NCBI GenBank assembly: GCA_946122785.1
Contig: CAMGYJ010000004.1
Span: 61,636,679-61,700,678 of the forward strand
Reading direction: 5' to 3'
Length of the DNA stretch: 64,000 bases
Source of the DNA: Linum tenue
Lineage: Eukaryota; Streptophyta; Magnoliopsida; Malpighiales; Linaceae
Part shown: positions 1-10,689 of the stretch, piece by piece
Numbering within the stretch: the stretch's first letter is position 1
Layout: each line of letters begins with the position of its first letter
Translations under genes and position numbers: made by a program
Notes under the pieces: generated by a model
Seen by the model: the letters and a program-made list of their open reading frames with translations, nothing else
Databases searched by the model: none
What the model was told of the DNA's origin: nothing

Positions 1-1
1 G

Positions 2-367
2 TCTGTTATTGCCACATCCACTATGGAAGCTGAATTCATAGCTTGTTATGAAGCTACGAATCATGGTTTATGGCTGCGGAATTTTATTTCTGGACTTGGA
101 ATTGTCGACACTATCGCCAAGCCGCTGAAAATTTACTGTGATAATTCCGCAGCGGTATTTTTCTCTAAGAATGACAAGTATTCGAAGGGTGCTAAGCATA
201 TGGAGGTGAAATACTTTGTCGTTAAGGAAGAAGTTCAGAAACAAAGGGTGTCGATCGAGCATATTAGCACACAGCTTATGATTGCTGATCCATTAACAAA
301 ATGATTGCCTCCTAAGACATTTACTGAACATATCGAAAGGATGGGGATTATAGGACGTCATGACTAA
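2..367 (+). pseudogene. copia polyprotein, RNase H C-terminal end, with an in-frame stop
   Basis: This is the last part of a Ty1/copia Pol polyprotein. The frame is open from base 2 and shows the RNase H block: STMEAEF near the start, a YCDNSAA motif around 137-158, the KHMEVKYFVVKE segment and the ADPLTK end motif. The family normally reads on from LTK into GLPP...FxEHxxxMG. Here the glycine codon is TGA at 302-304, and the same frame then continues with the expected LPPKTF...ERMG tail to a TAA at 365-367. The sequence therefore shows a premature stop that removes the last ~20 residues. I infer the element copy is not fully functional, although this tail may be dispensable. Confidence 0.8.
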
Positions 368-758
368 AGTTATTTTATGTTTCATGGATTGACACTTTGA
401 GCTCATTTATTTTGTTTCTGAAATAAAGTTATGAATCTTGTTTTATTTATTATGATCAGTATATATACATTATGCATTATGTGAACAAAACAAGATTTTG
501 TCTTTAGGAAAGACATTATTGTTGGACCATTATGAATACCTTGTATTGTGTCATATTGAGCATGAGACTGGTTTGGTGGTACATGGAAGGGACTATGTCG
601 ATAAATTGATATAGAACCGCCATGATCCTAATCTAGTTTCCATACTTGATTATGACTTTATGGTGAACCAAATATTATGGATTTATCTTATGATGTGCAC
701 ACTTATGTATATTATTAGATCTTGTGATATATAATGACACATGGACCAAGTGGGAGAA

Positions 759-1142
759 TGTAAGCCCAATTCCCGTGGGTCACTAGGGAATAATTGTGGC
801 CCAAGTGTAATTATCATTTAATGGTTTAATATATAAGGTAAATCCTATATTGATTAGGTTAATGAAAGGTAAATTCCTAATATACCCTGATGGTGGGTCT
901 ATATAAAGAAGCTCTAGGATTGGTCCTCTCTCAACCCATTACGTAGAATTTCTTAACCATCACAGAAATCTCTAAACCTAAAACCTAAAGGGGTCAAGAG
1001 GGAGAAACTCAATTCCGGTGATTACTACTCCAGCGCCGCCGCCGCTCTCGTCATGGATCGAGGTAGGTTTACCCGATCTATTTATCGATTCGTGAAATCA
1101 TCTAATTCTAAGATCCATGCTATTATGATTAGGGTCACAACA
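759..1142 (+). repeat. 3' long terminal repeat of the copia element
   Basis: The repeat starts directly after the purine-rich AAGTGGGAGAA tract and is bounded by TGT...ACA. It holds a TATA-like box at about 899-907. The partner 5' LTR is outside the window, so LTR-LTR divergence, and hence insertion age, cannot be judged. Confidence 0.7.
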
Positions 1143-1162
1143 TGTGTATATCTTGTTCTTAC

Positions 1163-2097
1163 CAATGGACAATCGTTGGACGATGGGTGGAATCGTGGTT
1201 CCTGAGTAGGAATCCCCTGCAAGATACAGTGGATTCTGCAGGAACTCCGAGTGATTTCCTAGCCACTACACGAAGCAAACATGAAAACATCGAATGAAAT
1301 TTTTCGCGTTTCCTTTCGTAATGATCCATTTCATCAGAATGTGGCTTCTTTACCTTCCTGATGAACTCTGCAGCTTGGGAAACCTGAACCTGGTCACCAG
1401 GATGATCAGCAGGAGATGGGTTTGTTGTGTAAGAGAATCCAGTCCCAACAGGCAAGTCCAGGAAAATTATGCTCGAGAACTGCAGCGGATAAGAGCGATC
1501 GATATGGGCGCGAATCGACTAATCAAATCTATCAATGGTCTTGTGCTCTGCACTTTTACCTTAGTCCACGAGAACGGGTTAAGGATCAAATTCGGCAAGC
1601 TCCCACTGTATCCGGCTACTGGTCCTTGAAACCTGATGGGACCTGAAAGAGCAATATGAAGAACATGAAGAAAAAAAAAAACAGGACTTGTAATAGTTGT
1701 ACAGTAGGAGTTGAATCATTAGTTTATAACCAATTTCCATGGTAAGAGCAGAGAAGGCAGAGCAGCCAGGGCCGCCGGTGAGCCAGAGAAGGAGAGGGTC
1801 AGCTTCAGGATTCCCATCTGACTTCACAAAGTAGTAGAACAGCTCTGCAGCTTCCCCTACTCCAACGTACCTGAAACAAACTGCGCGGTAAGTCGCAGAA
1901 TCCTGACATTAAACACGTAACCGATTCGACATACTACGTTGATGAACAGTGACCAACCCGGTCTCGAAGTAAAACGGGAGAGGGCCTTGGAATCCAGGAA
2001 GGTATTCGACGGCGGATTTGGATGCTGCGACGTGAGCGTGATGATCCGATGAGCATATGAATTCGAGCAGAAGAAGAGGCAGCAGGAGGAAGTTCAT
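1163..2097 (-). CDS. serine carboxypeptidase-like (SCPL) protein, 5' exons only
   Basis: This is the N-terminal half of an SCPL protein of the secretory pathway. The family contains peptidases and acyltransferases that use a Ser-Asp-His triad in an alpha/beta-hydrolase fold. I read five exons on the minus strand: 2097-1958, 1870-1731, 1642-1560, 1479-1354 and 1265-1163. All have GT-AG borders and join in frame. The start ATG at 2095-2097 opens a leucine-rich signal peptide. The GGPGCSA oxyanion-hole motif is in exon 2, LPVGTGFSY in exon 4 and the nucleophile motif GDSYSG in exon 5. The donor after exon 5 (1162-1161) is intact, and the copia element begins about 20 bp into that intron. Exons with the catalytic Asp and His must lie left of the window or be lost. 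It may be a working gene with a long intron or a split pseudogene. Confidence 0.82.
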
Positions 2098-2102
2098 CAC
2101 TA

Positions 2103-2955
2103 CTTTGGCCTCTCTTTTTTTTTGCGCTGTGTTTGTACTGAGAAGTTTATTTGGTTTAGTGAGAAGCTGAGTCGCCTCTGCAACTTAAAAAATGGCGGTT
2201 GAACCATGAATTGCTCAGTGCTGAACTGGTTGGATGAATGAAATGAACCCATCAGGAAGTAATACTGGTAGTTGGGTGCTTTTCTATTTTGTTGATGTTG
2301 TCTGAAATTTTTGGGGCTTGCCCAATGCACATGTCACCCTAATTAATTTTCAGGTAGATTGTGGGTTTTCTGTATCGAACCAAAATAACACGAAAGTGCA
2401 GTAATTAATATCTTTGTGGATCATTAGGCGGGGAAAAAGGCTTTAGATGGGAGATTAGGTTAAATGGACTTGCAAGTTGCAAGTCAATTTGGGAGTAGAA
2501 AGTTGGGTTTTGTCACATTTGACAAGGACTAGACACAAGCCCAAAAGAAGATCCCTCTATCTGTCCATCAAGCCAACTTGGATTTCGAAGAAGTGGTTGG
2601 ACGGTTGGATTTGAGTTATGGATTTATGATTTAAATTCAAAGCATTGTGTATTTATTTATTAATCCCTTTTTTTTTTTTTTGCTTGATGTGTATCAAATT
2701 TGTGGGGTTTTCGGATTTGAACTCTTTTTTGGATTCAAATTTGTGGATTAATCTCTTGAGACTAGTTAATCCACCATCATATGTCATTGGTGTGGATCGC
2801 AACATAGGCACTTCACCATATTGTCTCCTATATACGAGCATTTGCTTTCACCCAGGTAAAGCTGCAAACGAACAGAACTGAGTTTTCAGTCGAATGTAGA
2901 AGTCAGTTCGAGCTCGACTTAAAACGAGTACAGAAATATTGTAGCCCGAGCTCGT
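2103..2955. other. intergenic, upstream of the SCPL gene
   Basis: AT-rich sequence holding the presumed promoter of the minus-strand SCPL gene. I see no convincing coding block, and no repeat with definable ends. Confidence 0.5.
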
Positions 2956-3054
2956 CTCAACAAGAGCTTTATCAGTAATCACATGGGAGTGCGGCTCCTC
3001 ACTGTTGGTGATAGAAAATTGATGGAACAAAAGGGGTATAAGAAGAAATAACAA
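2956..3054 (-). pseudogene. possible relic of a second SCPL first exon
   Basis: About 33 codons on the minus strand read as a leucine-rich signal-like start followed by HSHVITDKALVE. The intact SCPL exon 1, about 900 bp away in the same orientation, has the same layout with [12 protein letters not shown]. Similarity stops after this point: the expected LPGFQG block is absent and no later exon is seen. It is best read as a remnant of tandem duplication; chance similarity of signal-peptide sequence is the alternative. Confidence 0.3.
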
Positions 3055-3273
3055 CGTGGTGTCAAATGATGGTGATTTATATAAATACCAAGACTAAAAA
3101 AAATGAATATCATACACTTGGACTAATACTTCCTCGCTATAGAATATATACAAACTACAAACCAGACAATTAGCTTTCATCCTGCGGCATTCCCATTCCT
3201 TCCCTCACCCTACCAAATGTTCAGCAAAGCAGAACAGAAAATGAAAGGAGAAGACAGAACTTGGAGAAACCAG

Positions 3274-5006
3274 TCAGCACTCGCTGCCGCTGACCTTCCG
3301 TGGACTGCTGCTGCTGCTGTTATCCGAGGATTTTGTTGTAACAATAGCAGGAGGGTGAAGCTGCAAGTAAGCATGATTCCCTTCCGTATACCCACCTACG
3401 CATATCGTATCACCCCGTCCATGCCACGTCCCATCTTGTACATTGTTCATCTCTAATGTTCTCGCCTCCTGTGAAAATATATACCAAATTAAAGTTTCGA
3501 AATGGAATCGAATCACAGAGAGATATCGCAAAAACTGAGAAAGGGCAAACCCTTCTCTATCTACCTGGCTCAAAGCACAGAAAGGGCAGAAGATATGGTA
3601 GAAGCAATCGTCCCATGAACTATCACTACCCTGAAACAGCAACAGAAAAACTCAATCAATTACATTTCGGCTTTTGAACCATAAACCGAATCGAGTGAGG
3701 TACAAGTTTTAAGCAGCTAGCTCACCCTGATGTTGAACTTTTGTTTGATCTGTGACCGGAAGAAACCCAGATAAATTCCTACAAGAACTGTGAACCCGAT
3801 TGCTAGATAAAGGAAAGGGTGCCTCTTTGTGACGAAGAATGCAATGAGATTGAGAAGCGCAAATAGAGCTAGAATGAGATACACTGTTGCCTGCAAACGA
3901 AAAAGTATTCAACACCTCCATCTCAGGACTAAATTTATTACCGGTTTGGCAACTGAACTCACATCATGGAGATACTAAAGCACCAAACTCGTCCTCATAA
4001 GTCAGTATTAGCATTTCCAGTTTCCCCAGGCTACCACATCAGTAACATCACGGGCAACAGCTGATCGATGGGACGAGAATGCCAATAACGTGGTTTACTA
4101 GACCGAGTTTGGTGCTTTAGTTATTCCAGTATCGAGTTTGAGTGCCCAATATGATAAATGCAGTGGAGTTTCGCTACCAAATTGTTACTTTTTAACACTT
4201 AATAGGGAATGATAGCTGTACCTGAAGGAAACAATAACCAAAACCAGCTCGTCTCATGTTCTTCCCGAATCTATAGCAAGGGCAACTGCAAACATGTCGA
4301 ACATTCGATCATGGATTAACCAAACAGTTACCATCAAAATGGAGCATAGTTTCAGTGCAGGAAACAGTCAAACGACTTTGAATGTGAATGATACACGAAC
4401 AAAGGGTTCATCAAGGTCGTTTGACTGAACCCATTTGGAAAAAATTCAACGCCAGAAGAACACATTCTTCAAAGGATGATTCTAATGGAATATATATTTA
4501 ATTAGCTGCAACATAAGACGAATTTCGTAGTTTCTAGGTGCCGATTACTAAAAATTTTGGATCAAATTTGACACATTTCGCCAGAATTTCAGGAAACATA
4601 TTCGACGGCGGGTTATTTTCCGGGAAAATCTCTTGGAGTAAGAATAGGGAGAAAGGAAGAAATCCCGAGCAGAAAACAAGGAATCAAAATCAATGAACAA
4701 TAAGTAAAAAAAAGGGGGAAATATTTACCAGAAGGATTCGACGGCGATGCGGCGGTCGTCACAGAGATCGAGCACCCCGCCTTCCCACATCCGGAACACG
4801 GAGGCGCCGCCGTCGTGGAATTCCTCGTCGTCGGCTTGGACCTTGTCCGTCCATTTGCCCTGCGTCTGCATCGCGACGGTAGAGCAGAGCAGGTTGAAGT
4901 CCACCATGGCCACATCCTCGATCAACTTCTGCTCCTCCTCCTCAATCCGTCCCTCCGGCTCCGCCGCGCCGCCGTCGCAAGCTACCCGGTTCTCGAATTC
5001 CCCCAT
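3274..5006 (-). CDS. PLAC8 (Cys-rich) family membrane protein
   Basis: This is a PLAC8-domain protein of about 255 aa. The family includes plant cadmium-resistance and cell-number-regulator proteins, small membrane proteins linked to ion transport or organ size; the role of this member is not known. Five exons on the minus strand: 5006-4729, 4285-4222, 3890-3726, 3630-3565 and 3468-3274. The N-terminus is acidic. The hallmark cysteine cluster FCCPCYRFGKNM is formed across the exon 1/2 junction. Exon 3 encodes two hydrophobic segments (starting TVYLILALFALLNL and FLYLAIGFTVLVGI) that should span the membrane. Exon 4 carries the second cysteine block CPFCALSQ, and exon 5 continues with the conserved EARTLEMNNV. 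The C-terminus is Ser-rich. All splice borders are GT-AG and the frame is intact. Family assignment is secure. Confidence 0.88.
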
Positions 5007-6059
5007 AGAAAAAAGCTCAAACCCAAAACACGAATTCTAGGGTTTTGCGGGGAACCGAGAGAAAACAAAACACTTCCCTTGTATGTAAAAATCCCCTCTT
5101 TTCCCCCTCTCTTCCTTGGCGAATCGATTGAATGGCGGGGGAGAGAAATGGGGAAATAGGAGGAGATGGAAAGAAGAAGATATAATGAACTGGGTTTTTA
5201 AAAGAGGCTGGATTCGATGATGATAATGGGTGTAGCGGGCGGAGGAAGGCCGCGGCGGAGGCCACTTTTTTAACGGAAGCGAGGAGGAGAGACGACGATG
5301 ATTCATCTCTCTCCTATTCATTTCCTTCTTCGTTTCCTTTTTGTTTTTTTTTTATTTGTTTTTTTAGTTCGGAGTTTAGTGGGGAAGTTGGCGGGCGGGC
5401 GGGCAGAGCGAGATATTGTGGGACCCACTCGAGACGGTTGGTAATCGACGGTGTAACTTAGGACACGTGGCACGCCATTTCCTCTCAGATTTTCATCGAT
5501 TTTATTTTTGTTTTTGGCCTGTTTGGGAGGTTTCTCGTTTAATTATGGTTTATGATCCGGATTAATGGTCTGCTGAGTCGTTTTAATTAGTGAAAGTCCA
5601 GGAAGAGTGGGTTTTAACGGCACAAGAAGATAAAAGGTTTAGCTGGAAATTACCAACAAGAGAGTTGAACGATAATCTAATGTGCATTTTAAACGGTTAA
5701 TCACGCGTGGTCAATCGTTTCTATTAGAGTATAGGTAGTACGAGTAGTATTATATTATACTACGAGTACTATTATGTAATTGGGTAGAGTTATATTCCTT
5801 ATCAGAGTCGTAGAAGTTAGATAATATAGATTTCAGTCTATATGGTTCCAGTAATAATACACAACAGTTTTCACCGTATTCTAATTTCTCAACAGTTTCA
5901 TCTTCTAAATTACATAATGGTTGGCGAAAAGGAGAAACTGAAAGAGCCTGCAACATAACCAAAAAAGAATTCATCACGAGCATTCCTCCACTTCAATCCA
6001 ATGAAAGAGATTACATCGTTGAAGAAAACATAACAAACAAAAACCAGGTCCGCATTTGA
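5007..6059. other. intergenic, promoter side of the PLAC8 gene
   Basis: The first ~330 bp is a pyrimidine-rich (on the minus strand) leader typical of a plant 5' UTR and promoter. The rest is AT-rich. No additional gene is supported. Confidence 0.5.
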
Positions 6060-7989
6060 TCAAACTTTCGAAGAAGGCCTCACAAGTCCCAAACCCGAAC
6101 CGCTACCCAAGTGCTTAAAATCCGTCGCCACAAGACCCTCATCGTGACCCGCAAACCCAGTCCCGCCCTTCTCCAGCTGCACCAAATCCCTCCCCTTACA
6201 CCCCTTGCTGCACTCCAAGCAAACCTTGTCCACCGCCAAGAACTTGTCGGCGCACTTCTTGCAGAACACGTGTCCGCACGAGCTCACAGCGACCAGCGTC
6301 AGCGTGTTGGTCAGAGTGACCTTGCAGCTCGGGCACAGATAGCTCTTGTCGAGAGAGCTCTTGTCGCTCTCGCTCGTGTCCTCGGTTAGGTAGATAGGGA
6401 AGAGGCTCTTCATTTTGAGCTTCTCGTTCCCCTCGGGGCATGTCGTGTGGGAGGACGGGGCTTCTACCTTCACGGCGGCTTCCGGAGTGGCCGAGGGAAG
6501 CCAGAAGGCTTTCATCGTACGGAGGGCTTCCGCCTCGTACGAGGTTGTCTTCACGCTGTTTGCACCGTGGAAGCCGTTCTTGTCTTGGTTGGAGTTCCGG
6601 CTGTCGTTGCTGTACTGTGGGACTGCGCCGTGGTTCTGCTGGTCGAATGCGTCGAGTTCTCGAGCTCGCTGGGCTGCTAACTTCTCTTGTTCTTCTTCCT
6701 TGTCCTGTTTTTTCTGTAACTCGTGGGCGGCTTGCTTCCTGCGAGGTAAGCATACATCATCCAACTAGACACAGCAAACTGGAGCACCGAATGTATGAAA
6801 AATTACACGAGCAGTATACTCAATACCTATCACATAATTTTTTTCATAGTTAAAACGCTCAAATTGCATGTGTATTGAAGATCATGTAGCAGGAAAACAG
6901 ATTCCACACAACAGGAACACATGCTACGGGTGAAGTGTGAACAGACCATGTGCACCACTAATAGCACATGCCTTAAGCTCCTTGCAGAATTCTCTCATCA
7001 TCAAGAAGCTAGATTTGCAGGTACACTGAAGATCGCACACGCAAGACAACCTCGATGGAATTTGCTCATATGTAGATGCTACAATTCAACCCTCCTAACA
7101 AAGCTAGTGAAACAAGTAAAAATTAAAAACTGTAGGCATAACACAAACCTATAAATTCTCAATTCTAAATCTTTGAGGACCATCCAAAACCTAGCTCAAA
7201 ACCCTAAAATCCATCAACTTCCGAGACAAGAGAAGAAAAATATCCTCAAAGCTGAGATCACAGCCACTAGCTAGATTATCCTACTAGGCACAGGTCAGCA
7301 AATGGGATCGCCAAAACTGAGTGACACCAACACCTATACATATCACAGAATTTATTCATTATCAAGACGCTCAAATCACATTGAAGATCACCTTGCGACC
7401 CAAACAGTCAAGAGATTTTCCCCATGAAACAGTAACACAAGTACGACATCCACCTCTTCATTTACACAGTTCAACTCTACTAGGCACAGTCACAGACGAA
7501 GACAAGAGAAACTCCTAATTCCCAATTCAGAGCAATTCGTTCCTAACTCAAACCCCCCCAATTTCAGCCACCAACAAAGCATCCCAATTCAACTGAGCAC
7601 ACATCCGCTGGCTAGACCGAACTCCAACTAATTCAAATTCAACCATACAATCAAACCCAACCGACAGATTTTCAAGCTCGAGCGAATCAACAAACATATC
7701 TAAACAGAAGAGGGGGGGAAATGGAGGGAATTTTTTTTTTTTTTTTGTACCTAATGATGTCTTTCTTCTGAGCAAGGAGGCACTCGAGGATGCATTCTTT
7801 ACAGAAGACATGACCTTTGGGACAAGACATGGGATTGATGAAGGGCTTCAAGCAGAGGCTGCAGGCGTCGAAAGGCTTGATCGAGTCCTTCCCCAGTCGC
7901 TCCCTCTGGGTTCCATAGCCGAGCTTCCGCTTCTCATCGTATGTGAAGAACGCTAGATCGTTGTTGTTCTTCGAGTGTCTCTGCGGCAT
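6060..7989 (-). CDS. CSU1: NOSIP-type U-box/RING E3 ligase (CSU1-like)
   Basis: This is the plant NOSIP homologue, a nuclear E3 ubiquitin ligase. The Arabidopsis member CSU1 acts on COP1/SPA in light signalling. Two exons on the minus strand (7989-7751 and 6738-6060) join in frame to give about 305 aa. The N-terminus MPQRHSKNNNDLAFFTYDEK is the strongly conserved NOSIP start. It is followed by the first zinc-binding half (CSLCLKPF...CPKGHVFCKECI), a Lys/Glu-rich helical linker (KQDKEEEQEKLAAQRARE), a low-complexity Asn/Gln region, and the second RING-like half (CPSCKVTL...CGHVFCKKCADKF...CLECSKGC). The C-terminal GLGLVRP-type tail is present. The intron is about 1 kb. An ATG inside the intron just before exon 2 is not the start, because the conserved N-terminus is in exon 1. 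Confidence 0.92.
6818..7395 (+). repeat. diverged direct duplication within the CSU1-like intron
   Basis: Bases 6818-6890 and 7328-7395 share an order of short blocks (ACCTAT..CACA, ACGCTCAAAT, ATTGAAGATCA) in the same orientation about 510 bp apart. This suggests an old duplication within the intron. Confidence 0.35.
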
Positions 7990-8937
7990 GGTTAATCGAT
8001 TTTCTGGGGAATAAAGCGCCGGCGATTTAGTTTAGAGGGGGGTGGAATTGGAGTTTCTTAAGAACCCTAGAAATTTCCCGGGGCCGAGTTGGATTAGAAG
8101 TTCTGAAATCGATTTGGGATTCGACGGTGATTTTTGCGGGACTCCGGTTTTGGGAAAGTCGGCTATTCGGATGACGTGAGAAGAAGGCGACAGATAATAC
8201 GGCGTCGTGGCGTGAATGTTTAGTTTGGGCCAGTTATGGTGCTGGGTTTGCACCGCGGGGCCCATGCTCATGGGCCTAGCCGATGAGGACAATATTCTCT
8301 GCTCATGCTATTGTTTGTACAGATGAGGACAATATTTTCAGCACAATCTCTTATCATGTACAGATGCACTGACATTTGGGAGATAACACAAAAAAGAGCA
8401 TACATGTCTATGTTAGTTTTATGTTTCTACCAGGATGAACTCGATAATAACAATGCAGCTAAAATCGCGCTTTATAACTTAAAAGTTTATGTTTTTACCT
8501 TTTTGGGTTACCAAAACGTTTCTACGTATTTTTCCTTACAAATATAGTCAAAATTTACGTTTTAAAATTTAAAAGCTTACGATATTACGCGATTTTGACT
8601 GCATTTGTCCAATTACTTTGAGGGCATGCGAGTCTGTGGAGAGGTGGGAATGACCTTGATTTATACTCTGGCGATCTACATTATTTTCATTGTCTGTAAA
8701 ATAAGGAGAGTAATGTAGAGAGATGAAGTTTAGAGAGAAAGGGAGAGTGTTATATCTCGAATTCGTCAATATGTTTGGTTGATTTATGGTATTGAACTCG
8801 AATATGTTATGTATAGGTTTGATGGAAATAATGAACAGATTAGTGAATTAGACGAAGAGGTAGACGAAGGGTCAATAATATTATTTAGTAATTTAGATTA
8901 AAATTCTATATCTCAATCCAAAGAAGTTATTTGGACT
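7990..8937. other. intergenic, no gene seen
   Basis: The left ~200 bp is the 5' leader and promoter of the CSU1-like gene. A minus-strand open stretch at 8032-8292 has no recognisable domain. The remainder is AT-rich with no supported feature. Confidence 0.5.
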
Positions 8938-9638
8938 AATTCATATAGGGGTGGGCAATGGGCGAGTTGGGTGAGGTTTCGTTTCAAATTGACTCACCCG
9001 CTTACTATAGCGAGTTGAAATAATTTTGACCCTCAATCCACCCACATTGTTCTGCAGGTAGGGTTGGGTGGGTCGTAGGTTAACCTGGAAAAACAAGACT
9101 AATATTTATAACCAGTTCACGGCGAATTCGGAAGACTGTATCAATTTATACACTCCTCACTTTTTCTCAAGTGAATCCACGTAGAATTTGCATCAAAATG
9201 TTTACTACTCTATCAACAAATTGTGTAGAGAAAACTTATGCATTTTCTGATTTTGATACAATTGATAATTTATAGTTTTCATCCCAATATTTAATGATAT
9301 TAACTATAATTCACATTCCAATTTTCAATATCTAATGGGCATTAAACAACACAATAACCAATAATAGCAGTCAAAACTATTCCCTTAAAAAAATAGTCAA
9401 AACTATTATCTATTCTCCACCCTTAGAAGTATAGGTTCAGACTATAGTACGGTTCAGAAATATGATGAGTATTCGATACTATAAGAAACAACATTTTTTT
9501 CATATGAAAATAGGATGTGGATCATTCGGTGGACCCGCAATCCACCCGCATCAATCATCCACTGATTGCAGGTCGAGTTATTTGCAGGTGGATTGATATC
9601 AATCCGCGGATTGACCACCCACCATCCCTAAATTCATG
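8938..9638. mobile_element. non-autonomous hAT-like DNA transposon with target duplication
   Basis: The element spans 8946-9630 (685 bp). It begins TAGGGGTGGGCAA and ends with the imperfect inverse ACCATCCCTA, the end sequence typical of plant hAT elements. It is flanked by 8-bp sequences AATTCATA (8938-8945) and AATTCATG (9631-9638), which match at 7 of 8 positions and fit a hAT-type 8-bp target duplication. The sub-terminal parts are rich in GGGTGG/CCACCC motifs. No transposase reading frame is present. Confidence 0.6.
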
Positions 9639-9897
9639 CATATAAATCCCCTACAAATTTAAACGAGCCAGCTAAAAATTAAAATCCATCGTTGTCAAAC
9701 AGCTTGAATGGTTGTAGTATTGTACTATCTGAACCAACGATCCAAAAATCAGAAGGAAAAAAAAAGACAACCAATAAAAAAAAAAGAATTGATTTAAATA
9801 ATTAATGTTATTGAGAAAAACCCAACAAAAACAAAACTTGGCCACACAAAAGCAGCTAGCAACAGCTCTCATCCAATCCCCAGCAACCCACAAACCC

Positions 9898-10377
9898 ATG
9901 AAGAAAAAGAAGCCTTCATCTGCCGAGGAAGTCGCCGCCGTCGACGAAGATGCACGCCGGCGTCACCACGAGCAGGAAATCCTCAAGGCGGCGGCACAGG
10001 CCTGGTATTCCCACTCGGGGATAAAGTACTCCAACCCCACGACGAGCGAGCACGACGCTCACCGGCGCAGCTTCCACGGCCACCGTCCTTCCAGGTTCCG
10101 GACAGAGGCATTGATCGGCGGTCGCAAGTCGATTGCCGCCGCCGGCGGCGGCGGCTGGGATTTCAGGCAGTCGCTGCTGGATTCACATGAGATTGTCGCC
10201 GTTTCTAGGAAGCTGGAGAGTAGAGGGATTGTTGCTTTGGATGGGAAATTCGGAGGCCAGGTGGAAGATCATGCTGATGATGATCCCGGCGGTCGAGGCG
10301 GCGGCCGGAATCGGAGGAAGGTGGAAAGGGAGAGCAGGAGTAGTCTTAGGAATTTGTTGCACCGCATATTTTTGTAG
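9898..10377 (+). CDS. small conserved plant protein of unknown function
   Basis: A single-exon gene of 159 aa. I chose the ATG at 9898 because it opens a Lys-rich N-terminus (MKKKKPSSAEEV) and sits closest to the conserved core. An upstream in-frame ATG at 9805 would add 31 residues of Gln-rich sequence. The middle carries QEILKAAAQAWYSHSG and, about 20 residues on, RRSFHGHRPSRFRTEA. This pattern (KAAxxAWY followed by RPSRF/YKxEA) occurs in a family of uncharacterised plant proteins. The C-terminus is Gly/Arg-rich with no membrane segment or signal peptide. I infer a soluble, possibly nuclear protein from its basic composition. Function is unknown. Confidence 0.65.
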   Translation: MKKKKPSSAEEVAAVDEDARRRHHEQEILKAAAQAWYSHSGIKYSNPTTSEHDAHRRSFHGHRPSRFRTEALIGGRKSIAAAGGGGWDFRQSLLDSHEIVAVSRKLESRGIVALDGKFGGQVEDHADDDPGGRGGGRNRRKVERESRSSLRNLLHRIFL

Positions 10378-10689
10378 TCTGTTTTATTGTAATTTTTAGT
10401 AGGTTTCAAACAGTATTGGAGACTACTATTGTACTGTTTATATGTTGTGACTTGTGAGTATTGGAGTATTGGTATAGTTCTACCGTAAGATCAATACTAT
10501 AGAGACGAAAATATTGCTTTTGCCATTGTTGTCACCGGTCAAAGAACAAAGTTGGAGTGGACGTAAGTGGATGGCCGGTTTTTTCATTATAAAAATTAAG
10601 CCGACTCCATAATATTTTGATTCAAAATGACCTAAGTTTAGTTAGTTTGGTTTTTATCAATTTGATTTTGACCGAATTGATCGAAAGCT

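Larger units (their letters stand above)
1..1142 (+). mobile_element. 3' end of a Ty1/copia LTR retrotransposon
   Basis: The window opens inside the RNase H end of a copia polyprotein. A non-coding stretch follows, then a purine-rich tract (746-758) and a 3' LTR (759-1142). The LTR begins TGT and ends ACA, is 384 bp long and has a TATA-like box near 899-907. The 5' LTR and most of the body lie left of the window, so the target duplication cannot be read. The element lies antisense to the carboxypeptidase-like gene and its 3' edge is about 20 bp from that gene's exon 5 donor, so it sits in an intron. The exact right edge of the LTR is inferred from the ACA end. Confidence 0.85.

Noticed and set aside
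2653..2881. Open frames on both strands (2653-2841 minus, 2645-2881 plus)
   Set aside because: Short, no recognisable domain, no splice context.
6196..6753. Long open frames over CSU1 exon 2 in other frames (6196-6753 minus, 6440-6853 plus)
   Set aside because: The GC-rich exon leaves several frames open. Only the frame with the RING-like cysteines and the conserved splice junction is real.
8032..8292. 86-codon minus-strand frame upstream of the CSU1-like gene
   Set aside because: It lies in the promoter or leader region, has no domain and an unremarkable composition.
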